This document shows, piece after piece, positions 8,429 to 18,455 of a DNA stretch of 64,000 nt (positions are counted from its first letter, which is position 1; each line of letters begins with the position of its first letter). The stretch is taken from positions 1 through 64,000 of the forward strand of contig CAZYHV010000001.1 of NCBI GenBank assembly GCA_964647485.1. Direction: 5' to 3'. Under the pieces are notes generated by a model that saw only the letters and a list, made by a program, of their open reading frames with translations, ran no database searches and had not been told where the DNA came from. The position numbers and the translations under genes were made by a program. The DNA comes from FW021-bin31 sp964647485. GTDB taxonomy: Bacteria > Bacteroidota > Bacteroidia > Chitinophagales > Chitinophagaceae.

Positions 8429-9490
8429 ATGAAAAGGAAGCTTATTATCATCGTTATCGTTCTACTTATCTTTGGAGGCATTGCCTATAAACTGGCTGCC
8501 AACAAAAAGGTTATCAACGAAAATAAAAAACAAGATCAAACAGAGGTGGTGATTCCGGTAACCACTATCACGACCCAATATCAGGAAGTCAATAACAAAT
8601 TGATAAAATCAGGAACATTGATTCCATATAAAGAAGCTGATATCACTTCTGTAAGTGCAGGAAAACTCACTCATGTCAATTTTGAATTAGGAGATTTTGT
8701 TTCTAAAGGAACCGTTTTAGCCACTGTAGATAATGCCGGATTAAAGCTGGATTTACAGGCAGCAATGCTCTCAAAAGACAAAGCAGAAAAGGATTATAAA
8801 AGATCTCAAGCATTGTTGGCAGGAGATGCTACCACCACAATGGATTATCAGACCGCCAAACTTCAGTATGATAATGCCAACAACAAAATCCAGCAAATAA
8901 AAAAACAAATTGCTGACAATAAAATCATCGCTCCATTAAGCGGTCAAATCATCGCAAAGGGGAAAGAAGCGGGAGAATATGTTTCCCCGGGAACAATACT
9001 GGGACATCTTGTTGAAGTCAATCGTTTGAAAGTAGATGTTATGGTCAATGAAGAAAATGTCTATCACCTAGAGAAAAACCAATCTGTAAAGATCAAAACG
9101 GATGTATATCCCAATACTACCTTTGAAGGGAAAATCATCTTTATCAGTGAAAAAGGAGATGACGTTCATAATTATCAAGTCGAAGTAGCCATCCGGAACA
9201 ACAAGAAAGAACATCCTTTAAGAGCCGGAAGTTTTGCTTATGTAGATTTTGAACAAAATAATAAGAAAAAGCAAATACTTATCCCTAAGAGTTCCCTTAT
9301 TGAGAGTCTGGATCACCCCATGGTTTATGTCATTAAAGACGGGAAAGCGCAGATTAAAGAAATTACTCCGGGCGCCTCTTATGATAATAACATCGCTGTA
9401 GCCAGTGGCCTTGATAAAGGAGAACAAGTCATTACCTCCGGATTAGTAAATATTTCGGAAGGAACCCCGGTGAAGCCGGTAAAAAAATAA
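8429..9490 (+). CDS. RND efflux periplasmic adaptor (membrane fusion protein)
   Basis: The 353-residue protein links the inner-membrane pump to the outer-membrane channel. It has an N-terminal membrane anchor (about residues 4-22), a split biotinyl-lipoyl domain (first half around GKLTHVNFELGDFVSKG, second around IIAPLSGQIIAKGKEAGEYV), a helical hairpin between them, a beta-barrel domain and a C-terminal membrane-proximal domain. No lipobox is visible, so it is anchored by the helix. The pump gene follows after 45 bp. Confidence 0.92.
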   Translation: MKRKLIIIVIVLLIFGGIAYKLAANKKVINENKKQDQTEVVIPVTTITTQYQEVNNKLIKSGTLIPYKEADITSVSAGKLTHVNFELGDFVSKGTVLATVDNAGLKLDLQAAMLSKDKAEKDYKRSQALLAGDATTTMDYQTAKLQYDNANNKIQQIKKQIADNKIIAPLSGQIIAKGKEAGEYVSPGTILGHLVEVNRLKVDVMVNEENVYHLEKNQSVKIKTDVYPNTTFEGKIIFISEKGDDVHNYQVEVAIRNNKKEHPLRAGSFAYVDFEQNNKKKQILIPKSSLIESLDHPMVYVIKDGKAQIKEITPGASYDNNIAVASGLDKGEQVITSGLVNISEGTPVKPVKK

Positions 9491-9535
9491 ATCCATCATA
9501 GTTCGAAAACAATTCGGAATTAAAAATATAAACGA

Positions 9536-12500
9536 ATGAAAAAACTAACAGAACTGGCTATAAAAAGGCCGTTGCTCATTGTTGTTATCTTCTTTGTCCT
9601 GATCTTCTTCGGTATTTTTTGTTATAGTAAGTTGAACTATAACCTCCTTCCAAAGATGGACTTTCCGGTGGTAAGTATCGTTACTACCTATCGGGGAGCA
9701 TCAGCACAAGAGATAGAAAATAATGTTACAAAAGAGATAGAAGATGCAGTATCCTCTATGGAAGGGATTAAGAAAATTACTTCTAAGTCCTTGGAAGGAG
9801 CTTCAATGGTTATTGTGCAGTTTCAAAACGGCACCAATGTTGATAAGTCTCAAACAGAAGCACAACAGAAGATCAACCAAGCTATTCCATTGCTACCGGA
9901 TGATGTGGATGCTCCCGTCATCAATAAATTTTCTTCCGATGATCTGCCGGTCGTCCGAATGAGCGTTACTGCCAATGAAAGTGACGAAAAACTTTATGAT
10001 CTGTTGGACCAACAAATTAAACCCCAACTCTCTAACATCAAAGGAGTTGGGCAAGTAACCCTTGTTGGAGGCAACGAACGACAAATTAAAGTCAAAGTAG
10101 ATAGGGAAAAATTGGATTATTACGGGATGAGCATTGCGGAAGTCAGCAACATGGTCACTGCCGCCAGCCTCTCCACTCCTGCCGGAAAAATAAAAACTAA
10201 AAGCAGTGAGTATGCCATCGAATTTGATTCTAAATTTACGAGCGCTTCACAGCTACAGGATTTAATAATAAGACGCAGTGCTGATGGAGGAAAAGTCTAT
10301 CTGAAAGACGTGGCTTCGGTCATGGATGGACAAGAAGATGTATCTACCATCAACCATATCGACGGTCTTCCGGCTATTGGAATCCAAGTCCAAAAACAAA
10401 CAGATGCAAATGCCGTAGAAGTAAGTAGCGGTATTAAAGAACAAATCAAAAACCTCACTGCTCAATATAAAGATATTGGTCTGAACTTTAAAATTGCTAC
10501 CGATCAATCTACTTACACTTTGAAATCAGCCAATGCTGTTATGGAAGATTTAATGATGGCTATTCTAATCGTATCTGTGGTGATGTTATTCTTCCTACAC
10601 AGCCTTCGAAATGCAGCCTTTGTATTGGTAGCCCTTCCGGCATCTATTATTCCAACCTTCATTGGAATGTATGCCTTCGGCATGTCATTAAACCTCATGA
10701 CATTGATGGCTATGTCGCTGGTGGTTGGTATTCTGGTCGACGACTCCATTGTGATTCTGGAAAATATTAACCGACACATGGAGATGGGAAAAAATAAACG
10801 AAGAGCAACTGTAGATGGTCGTTATGAAATAGGATATACCGCCATGTGTATTACCCTAGTAGATGTCGTGGTCTTTCTTCCAATGTCCCTAGTATCGGGA
10901 ATGATTGGCAATATTATCCGAGAATTCGCCTTAACAGTAGTCTTTTCGACCCTTATGAGTCTAGTAGTTTGCTTTACGTTAACTCCTTTATTGGCATCTC
11001 GATGGGGGAAAATTGCCAATTTAAAGAAAAATACGAGATGGAGTAAGATGAACCGTTGGTTTGAGAATGGAATTACTAAACTAAGAGATTTTTACACCTC
11101 CGGGTTAAGATGGTCTTTGTTTCATAAACGATGGGTTTTTATTGTAACTATTCTCCTTTTTATAGGCTCACTTTGTCTTCCTATATTTGGCTTTATTGGT
11201 GGTGCCTTTGTAAGCCAGGGAGATCGTGGGGAATTTATTCTTGATATTGAATTGGATCCTTCTGCTTCTGTTTACCAAACCAATAAAGTCACCCAGCAAG
11301 CAGAAAATATTATCCTACAGAATCCACAAGTCGTCACGGTATTCTCTAATGTTGGTGTTTCCGGAGATCAGATGTCAGCCAGCAACAGCAGCAATATGGC
11401 ACAGATTGATGTGCAGCTTACCGATAAAGATGAACGCTCCCTGTCGGATATTGAAATCGGAGAGAATCTACAAGAGAAGATTTCGGAAATCCCGGGTGTA
11501 AAAGCCACCGTCTCTCCGGTAAGTATCGTAGGAGGTGCCAATCAGGCTCCTATACAATTGGTCGTAAAAGGAAGCGACCGTTCAAAAGTCAGAAAAGCAG
11601 CCGATACCATAATGACTATGGTTGCCTCCACCCCCGGCGTAGTATATCCCGATTTTAGTACAAAAAACCCAAAACCGGAAATAAAAGTACAACTCAATAG
11701 AGATAAGCTATCGGCTTTTGGTCTCAATGCAGCCACTGTAGGAACCGCACTAGGAACAGCCTTCCGTGGAAATGATCAGGCGAAATACAAATACAATGGG
11801 AATGAATACGACATCATGGTCGAATCCAATGATTTTGACAAAACCAGTATGCAAGATGTTAAGAATTTGGTCTTCTCAAATGGACAGGGACAACAATTCA
11901 CTCTCGGACAATTTGCGAACATCAAAGAAACCATGGGAGAATCTATTTTAGAAAGAAATGATCGTTTGCCATCTATTACGGTTGAAGCAAATGTCCAGGG
12001 ACGCCCTACCGGTACTGTAGGAGACGAAATTGCTGAAAAAGTAGAAACCCTCAACTTGCCACAAGGAGTAAGCTGGGCTTTTACAGGAGAAATGGAAAAT
12101 CAACAAGATGCATTCAGTAGCCTTATGGCAGCCTTAGGAATTGGTATTCTGTTGGTTTATTTAATCATGACCGCCTTATATGACAATGCTATTTATCCAT
12201 TGGTAGTCATGTTTGCCATGCCATTGGCTATTATTGGGGCTTTACTTGCCCTAGCCCTGACTATGAATGAATTAACAGTCTTTACCATCATCGGAATCAT
12301 CATGCTTATTGGTCTGGTCACGAAGAATGGGATTCTCTTAGTGGATTTTACCAATCAACGAAAAGAAGAAGGAGCCAATTTAATAGAGGCTCTGATAGAT
12401 GCCGGAAGAGAACGTTTTCGTCCTATTTTAATGACAACAATTGCTATGATTGCCGGGATGCTCCCTCTGGCTTTGGCAAATGGAGCCGGCTCTGAAGTTA

Positions 12501-12694
12501 AATCCGGTATGGCTTGGGTCATCATCGGAGGATTAACCAGTTCTTTAATCATGACTTTGATTGTCGTTCCCTGCGTTTATTATGTAGTAGATTCTATCCT
12601 CAATTTCTTCAGAAAGAAGCGTAGAAAAAAGATGATCAAAAAGGTAAAAGAACGCCAGCTTGATCTTAATAAAGCAACACCTGTGTACGAATAA
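9536..12694 (+). CDS. RND multidrug efflux pump, AcrB/HAE1-like
   Basis: The 1052-residue inner-membrane pump has the RND layout: a first helix, a large periplasmic loop, helices 2-6, helix 7, a second periplasmic loop and helices 8-12. The proton-relay aspartate pair is at D402-D403 in helix 4 (GILVDDSIVILEN), and the partner lysine is at K930 (TKNGILLVDF). Both pumping motifs are intact. It exports hydrophobic compounds together with the two preceding gene products. A strong bidirectional terminator follows. Confidence 0.94.
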   Translation: MKKLTELAIKRPLLIVVIFFVLIFFGIFCYSKLNYNLLPKMDFPVVSIVTTYRGASAQEIENNVTKEIEDAVSSMEGIKKITSKSLEGASMVIVQFQNGTNVDKSQTEAQQKINQAIPLLPDDVDAPVINKFSSDDLPVVRMSVTANESDEKLYDLLDQQIKPQLSNIKGVGQVTLVGGNERQIKVKVDREKLDYYGMSIAEVSNMVTAASLSTPAGKIKTKSSEYAIEFDSKFTSASQLQDLIIRRSADGGKVYLKDVASVMDGQEDVSTINHIDGLPAIGIQVQKQTDANAVEVSSGIKEQIKNLTAQYKDIGLNFKIATDQSTYTLKSANAVMEDLMMAILIVSVVMLFFLHSLRNAAFVLVALPASIIPTFIGMYAFGMSLNLMTLMAMSLVVGILVDDSIVILENINRHMEMGKNKRRATVDGRYEIGYTAMCITLVDVVVFLPMSLVSGMIGNIIREFALTVVFSTLMSLVVCFTLTPLLASRWGKIANLKKNTRWSKMNRWFENGITKLRDFYTSGLRWSLFHKRWVFIVTILLFIGSLCLPIFGFIGGAFVSQGDRGEFILDIELDPSASVYQTNKVTQQAENIILQNPQVVTVFSNVGVSGDQMSASNSSNMAQIDVQLTDKDERSLSDIEIGENLQEKISEIPGVKATVSPVSIVGGANQAPIQLVVKGSDRSKVRKAADTIMTMVASTPGVVYPDFSTKNPKPEIKVQLNRDKLSAFGLNAATVGTALGTAFRGNDQAKYKYNGNEYDIMVESNDFDKTSMQDVKNLVFSNGQGQQFTLGQFANIKETMGESILERNDRLPSITVEANVQGRPTGTVGDEIAEKVETLNLPQGVSWAFTGEMENQQDAFSSLMAALGIGILLVYLIMTALYDNAIYPLVVMFAMPLAIIGALLALALTMNELTVFTIIGIIMLIGLVTKNGILLVDFTNQRKEEGANLIEALIDAGRERFRPILMTTIAMIAGMLPLALANGAGSEVKSGMAWVIIGGLTSSLIMTLIVVPCVYYVVDSILNFFRKKRRKKMIKKVKERQLDLNKATPVYE

Positions 12695-12712
12695 ATTCGT
12701 ATCGCCTCAAAT

Positions 12713-12744
12713 AAAAAAAGCTGCTTAATAAAGCAGCTTTTTTT
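12713..12744. terminator. Bidirectional terminator between efflux operon and sppA
   Basis: A perfect 14-bp stem (12713-12726 with 12731-12744) with a 4-nt loop starts in an A-run and ends in a T-run. It works in both directions and separates the convergent efflux operon (+) and sppA (-). Confidence 0.9.
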
Positions 12745-12815
12745 ATTCCTATAATAAAGTAACAAATACCTTCAGTTTAATCCTTCTAATATAAAAGGGA
12801 ATAGACCCAGAGAAA

Positions 12816-14573
12816 TCACTTATACAAAACAAAAGGCAACCTTGCCATCACCTTCCCTGAAGGTTTTTTTAACTCCTTCATCTGTTTAAATATAGGGAAA
12901 TAAGCTCCTAATTTCTTTTCTATCACACTGGACTGAATATCCCCTTTGACACTCTGCAGGATCTTTTCATAAGGTTCTTCAGCCGCAGGAAACTCTTTTA
13001 GAGAATATTTCGACAAATCTGCCAAACGAGCTGCTGCATCAATAGCAGCAGGCATACCACCGATGCTATCTGCCAATCCTAATCGTACTGCATCAGCTCC
13101 ACTCCACACACGACCTTGTGCAATAGAATCAACCGTAACTTCGGATAACATTCTTCCTTTACTTACCCTGTCTTTAAAAGTTTCATAAATGCGATCTACG
13201 TTATTTTGCATCATTTTCTTTTCAGCAGCAGTCATCGGTCTTACTGCACTTCCCATATCTGCATATTCCGCCGTCTTCACTCCATCAAAAGTAACACCCA
13301 ATTTATTTTTAAAAAAATGGGTTAAATCCGGTACAATTCCAAAAACACCAATAGAGCCGGTCAATGTATTGGCTTCTGTAAAAATTTCATTGGCTGCACA
13401 AGAAATATAATATCCACCAGAAGCTGCATAATCTCCCATAGAAACCACCACCGGTTTTATTTGCTTTGTAAGCATCAATGCCCTCCAGATTTTGTCCGAT
13501 GCTAAAGCACTCCCTCCGGGAGAATTCACTCTGAAAACAACAGCTTTTATGCTACTATCCTCTCTGATCTTTTTAAATAATTTCACATACTTTCTTCCCA
13601 CAATCTGAGGTTTCGCGCTTTTGCTGCCGTTATTAATAATATTGCCTTGTGCATACAATATGGCTATTTTTTTGCGATGTTGCTTTTTCAAATGCTGATT
13701 GGCACTATAATCAGACCAAGAAATAAAATCTATATCTTCCTTTCCGGACAATCCCATTTTTTTCTTCATCACATCTTTGACCTCATCCGGATATTCTAAT
13801 CCATCAACAAGACCATAATCCAATGCATCCTTGGCAGATTGTACCAACCCCTGATTTGCATATTTAAATAAAATTGCTGTATCCAGATGACGTTGTTCGG
13901 AAATACCGGATAAGAAATGGCCATAAAGGCTATTGAGATAAGCTTTTGTTTGTAATTTATTAGCTTCTGTCATGTGAGTGGTACGAAATGGCTCTGTAGC
14001 ACTCTTAAACTTTCCATCATAAAATACATTGGCTTGGATTCCTAATTTATCCATGGCTCCTTTAAAGAAAATAGTGGTCATGGAAAATCCACTAAAATCC
14101 AAAGCTCCTACAGGATTCAAAAAAACTTTATCTGCTACTGAAGCAATATAATAGTCCTTCTGAGTTATCACATCTCCATAAGCAATAATAAACTTCCCTG
14201 ATTTTTTAAAATCTAATAAGGCACGTCTCAATTCTTCATTCGTAGCATATAGATTACTATTTCCATTCAGTTTTAAATAGATACCTTTAATTTCAGAATC
14301 CTTTTCTGCCTTTTTTATCCCTCGAATTAAATCGTGTAGCCCCTGTATTTTAAAATTATTCTGCTTCAAAATAGCATTCACAGGATCTAAATAAGATTGT
14401 TCTCGTATCGGAGCTTTAAGCGAAATCTCCAGTACAGCCTCATCATAAGAGACCGTTCTTTCTGTATTGCTCATTATTCCTCCCAACAAACCGGCAAAGA
14501 AGAAAAAGATCAATATACAAAAAACTACCATTGCCAATAAACAGGCAAAAAATATCTTAAAAAAGCGCTTCAT
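12816..14573 (-). CDS. sppA: Signal peptide peptidase SppA, 67K type
   Basis: The 585-residue membrane-bound serine protease degrades signal peptides after release. It has an N-terminal transmembrane helix (about residues 8-31) and two tandem ClpP-like domains. The catalytic serine is in YAASGGYYIS at about S385. The general-base lysine lies in the first domain (ASVADKVFLNP, about K149), as in the family. The length matches the long double-domain form. A TTG-N19-TATTTTTG promoter upstream overlaps the divergent folK promoter. Confidence 0.94.
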   Translation of the reverse strand: MKRFFKIFFACLLAMVVFCILIFFFFAGLLGGIMSNTERTVSYDEAVLEISLKAPIREQSYLDPVNAILKQNNFKIQGLHDLIRGIKKAEKDSEIKGIYLKLNGNSNLYATNEELRRALLDFKKSGKFIIAYGDVITQKDYYIASVADKVFLNPVGALDFSGFSMTTIFFKGAMDKLGIQANVFYDGKFKSATEPFRTTHMTEANKLQTKAYLNSLYGHFLSGISEQRHLDTAILFKYANQGLVQSAKDALDYGLVDGLEYPDEVKDVMKKKMGLSGKEDIDFISWSDYSANQHLKKQHRKKIAILYAQGNIINNGSKSAKPQIVGRKYVKLFKKIREDSSIKAVVFRVNSPGGSALASDKIWRALMLTKQIKPVVVSMGDYAASGGYYISCAANEIFTEANTLTGSIGVFGIVPDLTHFFKNKLGVTFDGVKTAEYADMGSAVRPMTAAEKKMMQNNVDRIYETFKDRVSKGRMLSEVTVDSIAQGRVWSGADAVRLGLADSIGGMPAAIDAAARLADLSKYSLKEFPAAEEPYEKILQSVKGDIQSSVIEKKLGAYFPIFKQMKELKKPSGKVMARLPFVLYK

Positions 14574-14587
14574 TTGTAATTATTTTT

Positions 14588-14620
14588 TTCCAAAAATACG
14601 TAATCTTCCTATTTTTGCAA
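14588..14620. promoter_or_regulatory. Overlapping divergent promoters of sppA and folK
   Basis: On the minus strand TTG (14620-14618) is followed after exactly 19 nt by TATTTTTG (14598-14591), giving a consensus sppA promoter. On the plus strand the same -7 octamer is at 14610-14617 for folK, 15 nt before its start. Each -7 element lies inside the other promoter, so the two would compete for RNA polymerase. Confidence 0.7.
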
Positions 14621-14632
14621 TCCTCATAGATT

Positions 14633-15130
14633 ATGGCTACTGCATATTTACTTTTAGGAACCAACTTGGGCTGTCGTTCTGACTATTTAAAAAGTGCTCG
14701 AAATGATATTCAAGAAGAAGTAGGTCTTCTTTCGCAGATTTCTTCTATATACGAAACAGAAGCCTGGGGAAAAAAAGACCAAGCAGACTATTTAAATCAA
14801 GTACTTATTGTACAAACCACTCTTCCTCCCTTGCAATTGTTAGAGACTACCTCTCAAATAGAAAACCGACTGGGAAGAGAACGAAGGGAAACCTGGGGCC
14901 CTCGAACGATTGACATCGACCTTCTTTTTTACGATGAGAAAGTGCTCGCTTCAGAACGCTTAACACTTCCTCATCCTCACATTCCCAACCGTCGTTTTGT
15001 ATTAACCCCCTTAAACGAAATCGCCCCTGAACTCATCCATCCAAAGTTGAATAAAAGTATTCATGATTTATTAAAAGCCTGTCAAGATCCCCTCTGGGTT
15101 AAAAAATATGAAGAAATTCCATTCCCTTAA
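14633..15130 (+). CDS. folK: 2-amino-4-hydroxy-6-hydroxymethyldihydropteridine pyrophosphokinase
   Basis: The 165-residue enzyme transfers pyrophosphate from ATP to 6-hydroxymethyl-7,8-dihydropterin in folate synthesis. The N-terminal YLLLGTNLG and the HPPK signature region (GPRTIDIDLLFYD, with conserved aspartates) followed by LPHPHIPNRRFVL are clear. It is a single-domain enzyme of normal length. It has its own promoter and its stop codon overlaps that of the convergent glgC by four bases (15127-15130). Confidence 0.95.
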   Translation: MATAYLLLGTNLGCRSDYLKSARNDIQEEVGLLSQISSIYETEAWGKKDQADYLNQVLIVQTTLPPLQLLETTSQIENRLGRERRETWGPRTIDIDLLFYDEKVLASERLTLPHPHIPNRRFVLTPLNEIAPELIHPKLNKSIHDLLKACQDPLWVKKYEEIPFP

Positions 15131-16401
15131 ATAGTAAAGCCATTCGGCAACATCACATCTTTTTTAATCACGACAATTCCGTCTCTCACGGTATAAAGAT
15201 CTTCATCTGTATCTTCCAGATGCCTTCCTCCATTAATTCGAACATCATTTCCAATCCTAACGTTTCTATCTACTATCGCATTATTAATATAACACCGCTC
15301 ACCAATACCAATTGCCGGGATACCCTGATTTTCCAGATTTTTCAATTCACTTAAATCCTCATACATATTGCTACCCATAATATAGCTATTGGTAATTGTC
15401 GTTCCCCTGCCGATACGGGTTCGGATACCAACGACAGTATGTTCCAGCCTGCTAGCAAGGATAATACAACCATCGGCAACGCTGGCTTGTTCTAATGTCG
15501 TTCCTAATATTTTTGTTGGAGGAAGCATTCTGGCTCTGGAATAGATAACTGCATAGGGATTAAACAGATTAAAATGGGGAATAGGTTCGGTAATATTCAG
15601 ATTCGCTTCAAAAAAAGCACTCACGGTTCCAATGTCAGTCCAATAACCTTCATATTGATAACTTGCTACTTTATATTTTTCTATTGATTTGGGAATGATT
15701 TCTTTCCCAAAATCAGTAGCCTCTTCTTCTGAAGATAAAATATCATAGAGGAAATTTTTATTAAAAATATAAATCCCCATTGAGGCAAGATACTTTCGAC
15801 CCTGAGCCTGCATATCTTCACTCACACTAGACTCCCACTGATCTAAAACAGAAGCCTCCGGTTTCTCCACAAAGGCATCAATACATCCGTTTTCATTGGT
15901 TTTTAATATCCCAAATCCGGGAGCATCCCTTTCGTTGACCGGAGTAGTAGCAATAGAAACTTCTGCCTCTTTCTCAATATGTTGATGCAGCATTTTATTA
16001 AAATTCATACTATACAACTGATCTCCCGAAAGGATAAGAATATAGTCATATTGATGCCCCACAAAATGATGTAAACATTTTCTTACCGCATCTGCTGTAC
16101 CTTGAAACCAATTTTTATTTTTGGGGGTTTGTTCTGCTGCCAGAATATCAACAAATCCTTTGCTAAAATGGTCAAAATGATAGGTATTCTTGATATGCCG
16201 ATTTAACGAAGCCGAATTAAATTGCGTTAAGACAAATATTCTTTGAATATCCGAATTAAGACAGTTAGAAATAGGGATATCTACTAACCTATATTTACCG
16301 GCAACCGGCACTGCAGGTTTAGAGCGGTGATGCGTAAGGGGATACAGCCTTGATCCTTGCCCCCCTCCAAGAATCAGAGCCAATACTTTAGGTTTCTTCA
16401 T
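15127..16401 (-). CDS. glgC: Glucose-1-phosphate adenylyltransferase
   Basis: The enzyme makes ADP-glucose from glucose 1-phosphate and ATP for glycogen synthesis. It has the N-terminal nucleotidyltransferase motif LILGGGQGSRLYPLT, the NWFQGTADAVR segment, and a C-terminal left-handed beta-helix domain with hexapeptide repeats. I place the start at 16401 (MKKPKVLAL), because the longer open frame to 16443 adds 14 lysine-rich residues outside the family pattern. glgA lies 69 bp upstream on the same strand, so the two form an operon. Confidence 0.93.
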   Translation of the reverse strand: MKKPKVLALILGGGQGSRLYPLTHHRSKPAVPVAGKYRLVDIPISNCLNSDIQRIFVLTQFNSASLNRHIKNTYHFDHFSKGFVDILAAEQTPKNKNWFQGTADAVRKCLHHFVGHQYDYILILSGDQLYSMNFNKMLHQHIEKEAEVSIATTPVNERDAPGFGILKTNENGCIDAFVEKPEASVLDQWESSVSEDMQAQGRKYLASMGIYIFNKNFLYDILSSEEEATDFGKEIIPKSIEKYKVASYQYEGYWTDIGTVSAFFEANLNITEPIPHFNLFNPYAVIYSRARMLPPTKILGTTLEQASVADGCIILASRLEHTVVGIRTRIGRGTTITNSYIMGSNMYEDLSELKNLENQGIPAIGIGERCYINNAIVDRNVRIGNDVRINGGRHLEDTDEDLYTVRDGIVVIKKDVMLPNGFTI

Positions 16402-16470
16402 ATCTTTTGATTTTTTCTTAAAGATATGATTTTTTTTACACATTCAGTGATGTAGATATCCCTATATTTA

Positions 16471-17880
16471 CTATTCCTTATAAAGAGTAATGTATTTTTC
16501 TACCACTTGCTGCCAGGAATAGTCCAATTTCATCATCCTTTTACGCAAAGCAATAAGTTTTTGTGGACTGGTAAATATTTTCAATCCTCTCTTTATTGCT
16601 CGACTGATATCCCATGGTTCTACCCATAGGAAACGGATTCCATAGCCCCCTTTATCTCCAAAATCGACCACACTATCTTTTAAGCCACCTACCGAAGAGA
16701 CGATCGGAATGGTTCCATATCGAACGGCATAAAGCTGATTCAGACCACAAGGTTCTACTCTGGAAGGCATCAATAAAAAGTCGCTACCTGCATAAATCTG
16801 ATGAGACAACTCTTCATTATAACCCAGGTAAAAATTATAATTCTTAGGATATTTTTCCTTCAATTGTTTAAGTTGCCATTCAATATGGGGATCTCCACTT
16901 CCCAAAACCAAAAAATTAAAAGCTTCATCCGTCTCTTTGGTCACCTGTTCAATCACATCCGGCAATAAATCTACTCCTTTATCTTTGACAGCTCTACCAA
17001 TAAAAGAGACCAAGGGCTTTTTAGGATCAAAATTAAAACGTTCGCAAAGCGCTGTTTTATTCGCTTTCTTCCCCGAGGTAATATTTCGCAAATTATAATT
17101 CTTTTCAATCATCTTATCCGTATTCGGATTCCAAACATCCGGATCTATACCATTTAAGATACCGACACATTTTCCTGCTTCATATTGAAATAAATCCTCT
17201 AATCCATTGGCATTTCGTTTTATTTCTTCCAAATATCCGGGAGAGACTGTTGTTACTTTCCAGGCACATCTAACAGCTGCTGCCATGGAATTAATATTGT
17301 CATCCCAATCTAATAATCCCGACTTCCAGGTATCAAAAGCTGGAATCCAGGAAAATTTATCCCAGCCCATCCAGCCTTGATATTGTGCATTGTGAATGGT
17401 AAACACAGAAGGAATACCTTTAAGACGTTGATAAGAAAAACATTGTGTCATCATAAAAGGGATTAATCCGCTGTGGTGGTCATGACAATGGACAACATGG
17501 GGAAGATCTTCCCAGCTGTTTACCCAATTCAACACCGCAATCTGGAAAGCCGTAAAACGTTCCTGATCGTCGAAATATCCATATAAGTTTTCCCGATCCA
17601 ATAAACCGGGGATGTCAATCAAGTAGAGATCAAAGCCCAATTTATTTTCTTTTTCTTTGAAGACATTAAAATGTCGCCAATAATTACCAATCCAGACCCC
17701 TCCTTCATGAACAATTTCAAAGTTATTTTTTTTTCTAAATTTTGTTATATAAGCAGGCATCACCACTTTAGCAATATGTCCGGCTTTATTTTGATATTTG
17801 GGTAAGGCGCCTACAACGTCGGCAAGACCGCCTACTTTTGCTACAGGGTAGCATTCTGCACTAATATGTAATATTTCCAT
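16471..17880 (-). CDS. glgA: Glycogen synthase, GT5 family
   Basis: The 469-residue glycosyltransferase extends alpha-1,4-glucan from ADP-glucose. The N-terminus has the ADP-glucose binding motif KVGGLADVVGALPK (residues 15-28). The C-terminal half has the GT-B nucleotide-sugar segment with FIGRAVKDKG and PSRVEPCGLNQLYAVRYGT. It is shorter than the E. coli enzyme at its C-terminus in no obvious functional region. It precedes glgC in a two-gene operon. Confidence 0.93.
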   Translation of the reverse strand: MEILHISAECYPVAKVGGLADVVGALPKYQNKAGHIAKVVMPAYITKFRKKNNFEIVHEGGVWIGNYWRHFNVFKEKENKLGFDLYLIDIPGLLDRENLYGYFDDQERFTAFQIAVLNWVNSWEDLPHVVHCHDHHSGLIPFMMTQCFSYQRLKGIPSVFTIHNAQYQGWMGWDKFSWIPAFDTWKSGLLDWDDNINSMAAAVRCAWKVTTVSPGYLEEIKRNANGLEDLFQYEAGKCVGILNGIDPDVWNPNTDKMIEKNYNLRNITSGKKANKTALCERFNFDPKKPLVSFIGRAVKDKGVDLLPDVIEQVTKETDEAFNFLVLGSGDPHIEWQLKQLKEKYPKNYNFYLGYNEELSHQIYAGSDFLLMPSRVEPCGLNQLYAVRYGTIPIVSSVGGLKDSVVDFGDKGGYGIRFLWVEPWDISRAIKRGLKIFTSPQKLIALRKRMMKLDYSWQQVVEKYITLYKE

Positions 17881-17926
17881 GATCTCTTGTTTTTATGGTT
17901 AAAGTAAAATTACATATTTTTATTAT

Positions 17927-17964
17927 AAAAAAAGGCAACGAAGAGAATCGTTGCCTTTTTTTTT
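17927..17964. terminator. Bidirectional terminator upstream of glgA
   Basis: An 8-bp GC-containing stem (17934-17941 with 17948-17955) with a 6-nt loop is flanked by an A-run (17927-17933) and a T-run (17956-17964). On the minus strand it ends transcription of the small lipoprotein gene at 17988-18374 just before the glgA operon. Confidence 0.85.
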
Positions 17965-17987
17965 ATTTTAAACAAGTTACGGTCTTA

Positions 17988-18374
17988 TCATCTGGAGCAA
18001 TTGGCTGTCCATGTTTGATCATCTTTAGAATATAATATCTTCAAATCAGATTCATCAATTTTCACTACTTGCAAACCTTCCTTAAAGTCTACATTAATGA
18101 TACCATGATCTCCATTTTCTTTAAACTTAACCCCGGTAAGCGCGGGGATACCACTTTTATTAAACTTAAAATTATAGTTATCCCCTACCTTGACCACCGT
18201 CACAGAACTACTATCCGATGAAATATTACTGTCATCATCTTTAAAACCAACACTTCCATGATATGTTCCAACGAATAAATCATTATCTGCCGGATCATCG
18301 TCCTTACTACAAGAGGCCATCACAAAAACTAAACTAAGGATTCCTAGTACTTTTAATACGTTTTTCATAATCAT
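17988..18374 (-). CDS. Small surface-targeted lipoprotein, function unknown
   Basis: The 128-residue protein has a lipoprotein signal peptide ending in MASC (C22). The following SKDDD matches the Bacteroidota lipoprotein export signal (K followed by acidic residues next to the cysteine), so it is probably exposed on the outer surface. The rest is beta-rich with FVGTYHGSVGF near the start, which suggests a lipocalin-like barrel, but I do not recognise the family. It is a single gene with a terminator after it. Confidence 0.7.
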   Translation of the reverse strand: MIMKNVLKVLGILSLVFVMASCSKDDDPADNDLFVGTYHGSVGFKDDDSNISSDSSSVTVVKVGDNYNFKFNKSGIPALTGVKFKENGDHGIINVDFKEGLQVVKIDESDLKILYSKDDQTWTANCSR

Positions 18375-18455
18375 TCATATTTAAATCTCAGACTAAAATC
18401 AGTCTTTCCTATAAATTACAAAAACCGTGCAAACAATTGTAGAGTTCTTTCATTC

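Noticed and set aside
16402..16443. A 14-codon N-terminal extension of glgC
   Set aside because: The extension is lysine-rich and outside the usual N-terminus of GlgC; the nucleotidyltransferase motif begins right after the internal ATG at 16401.
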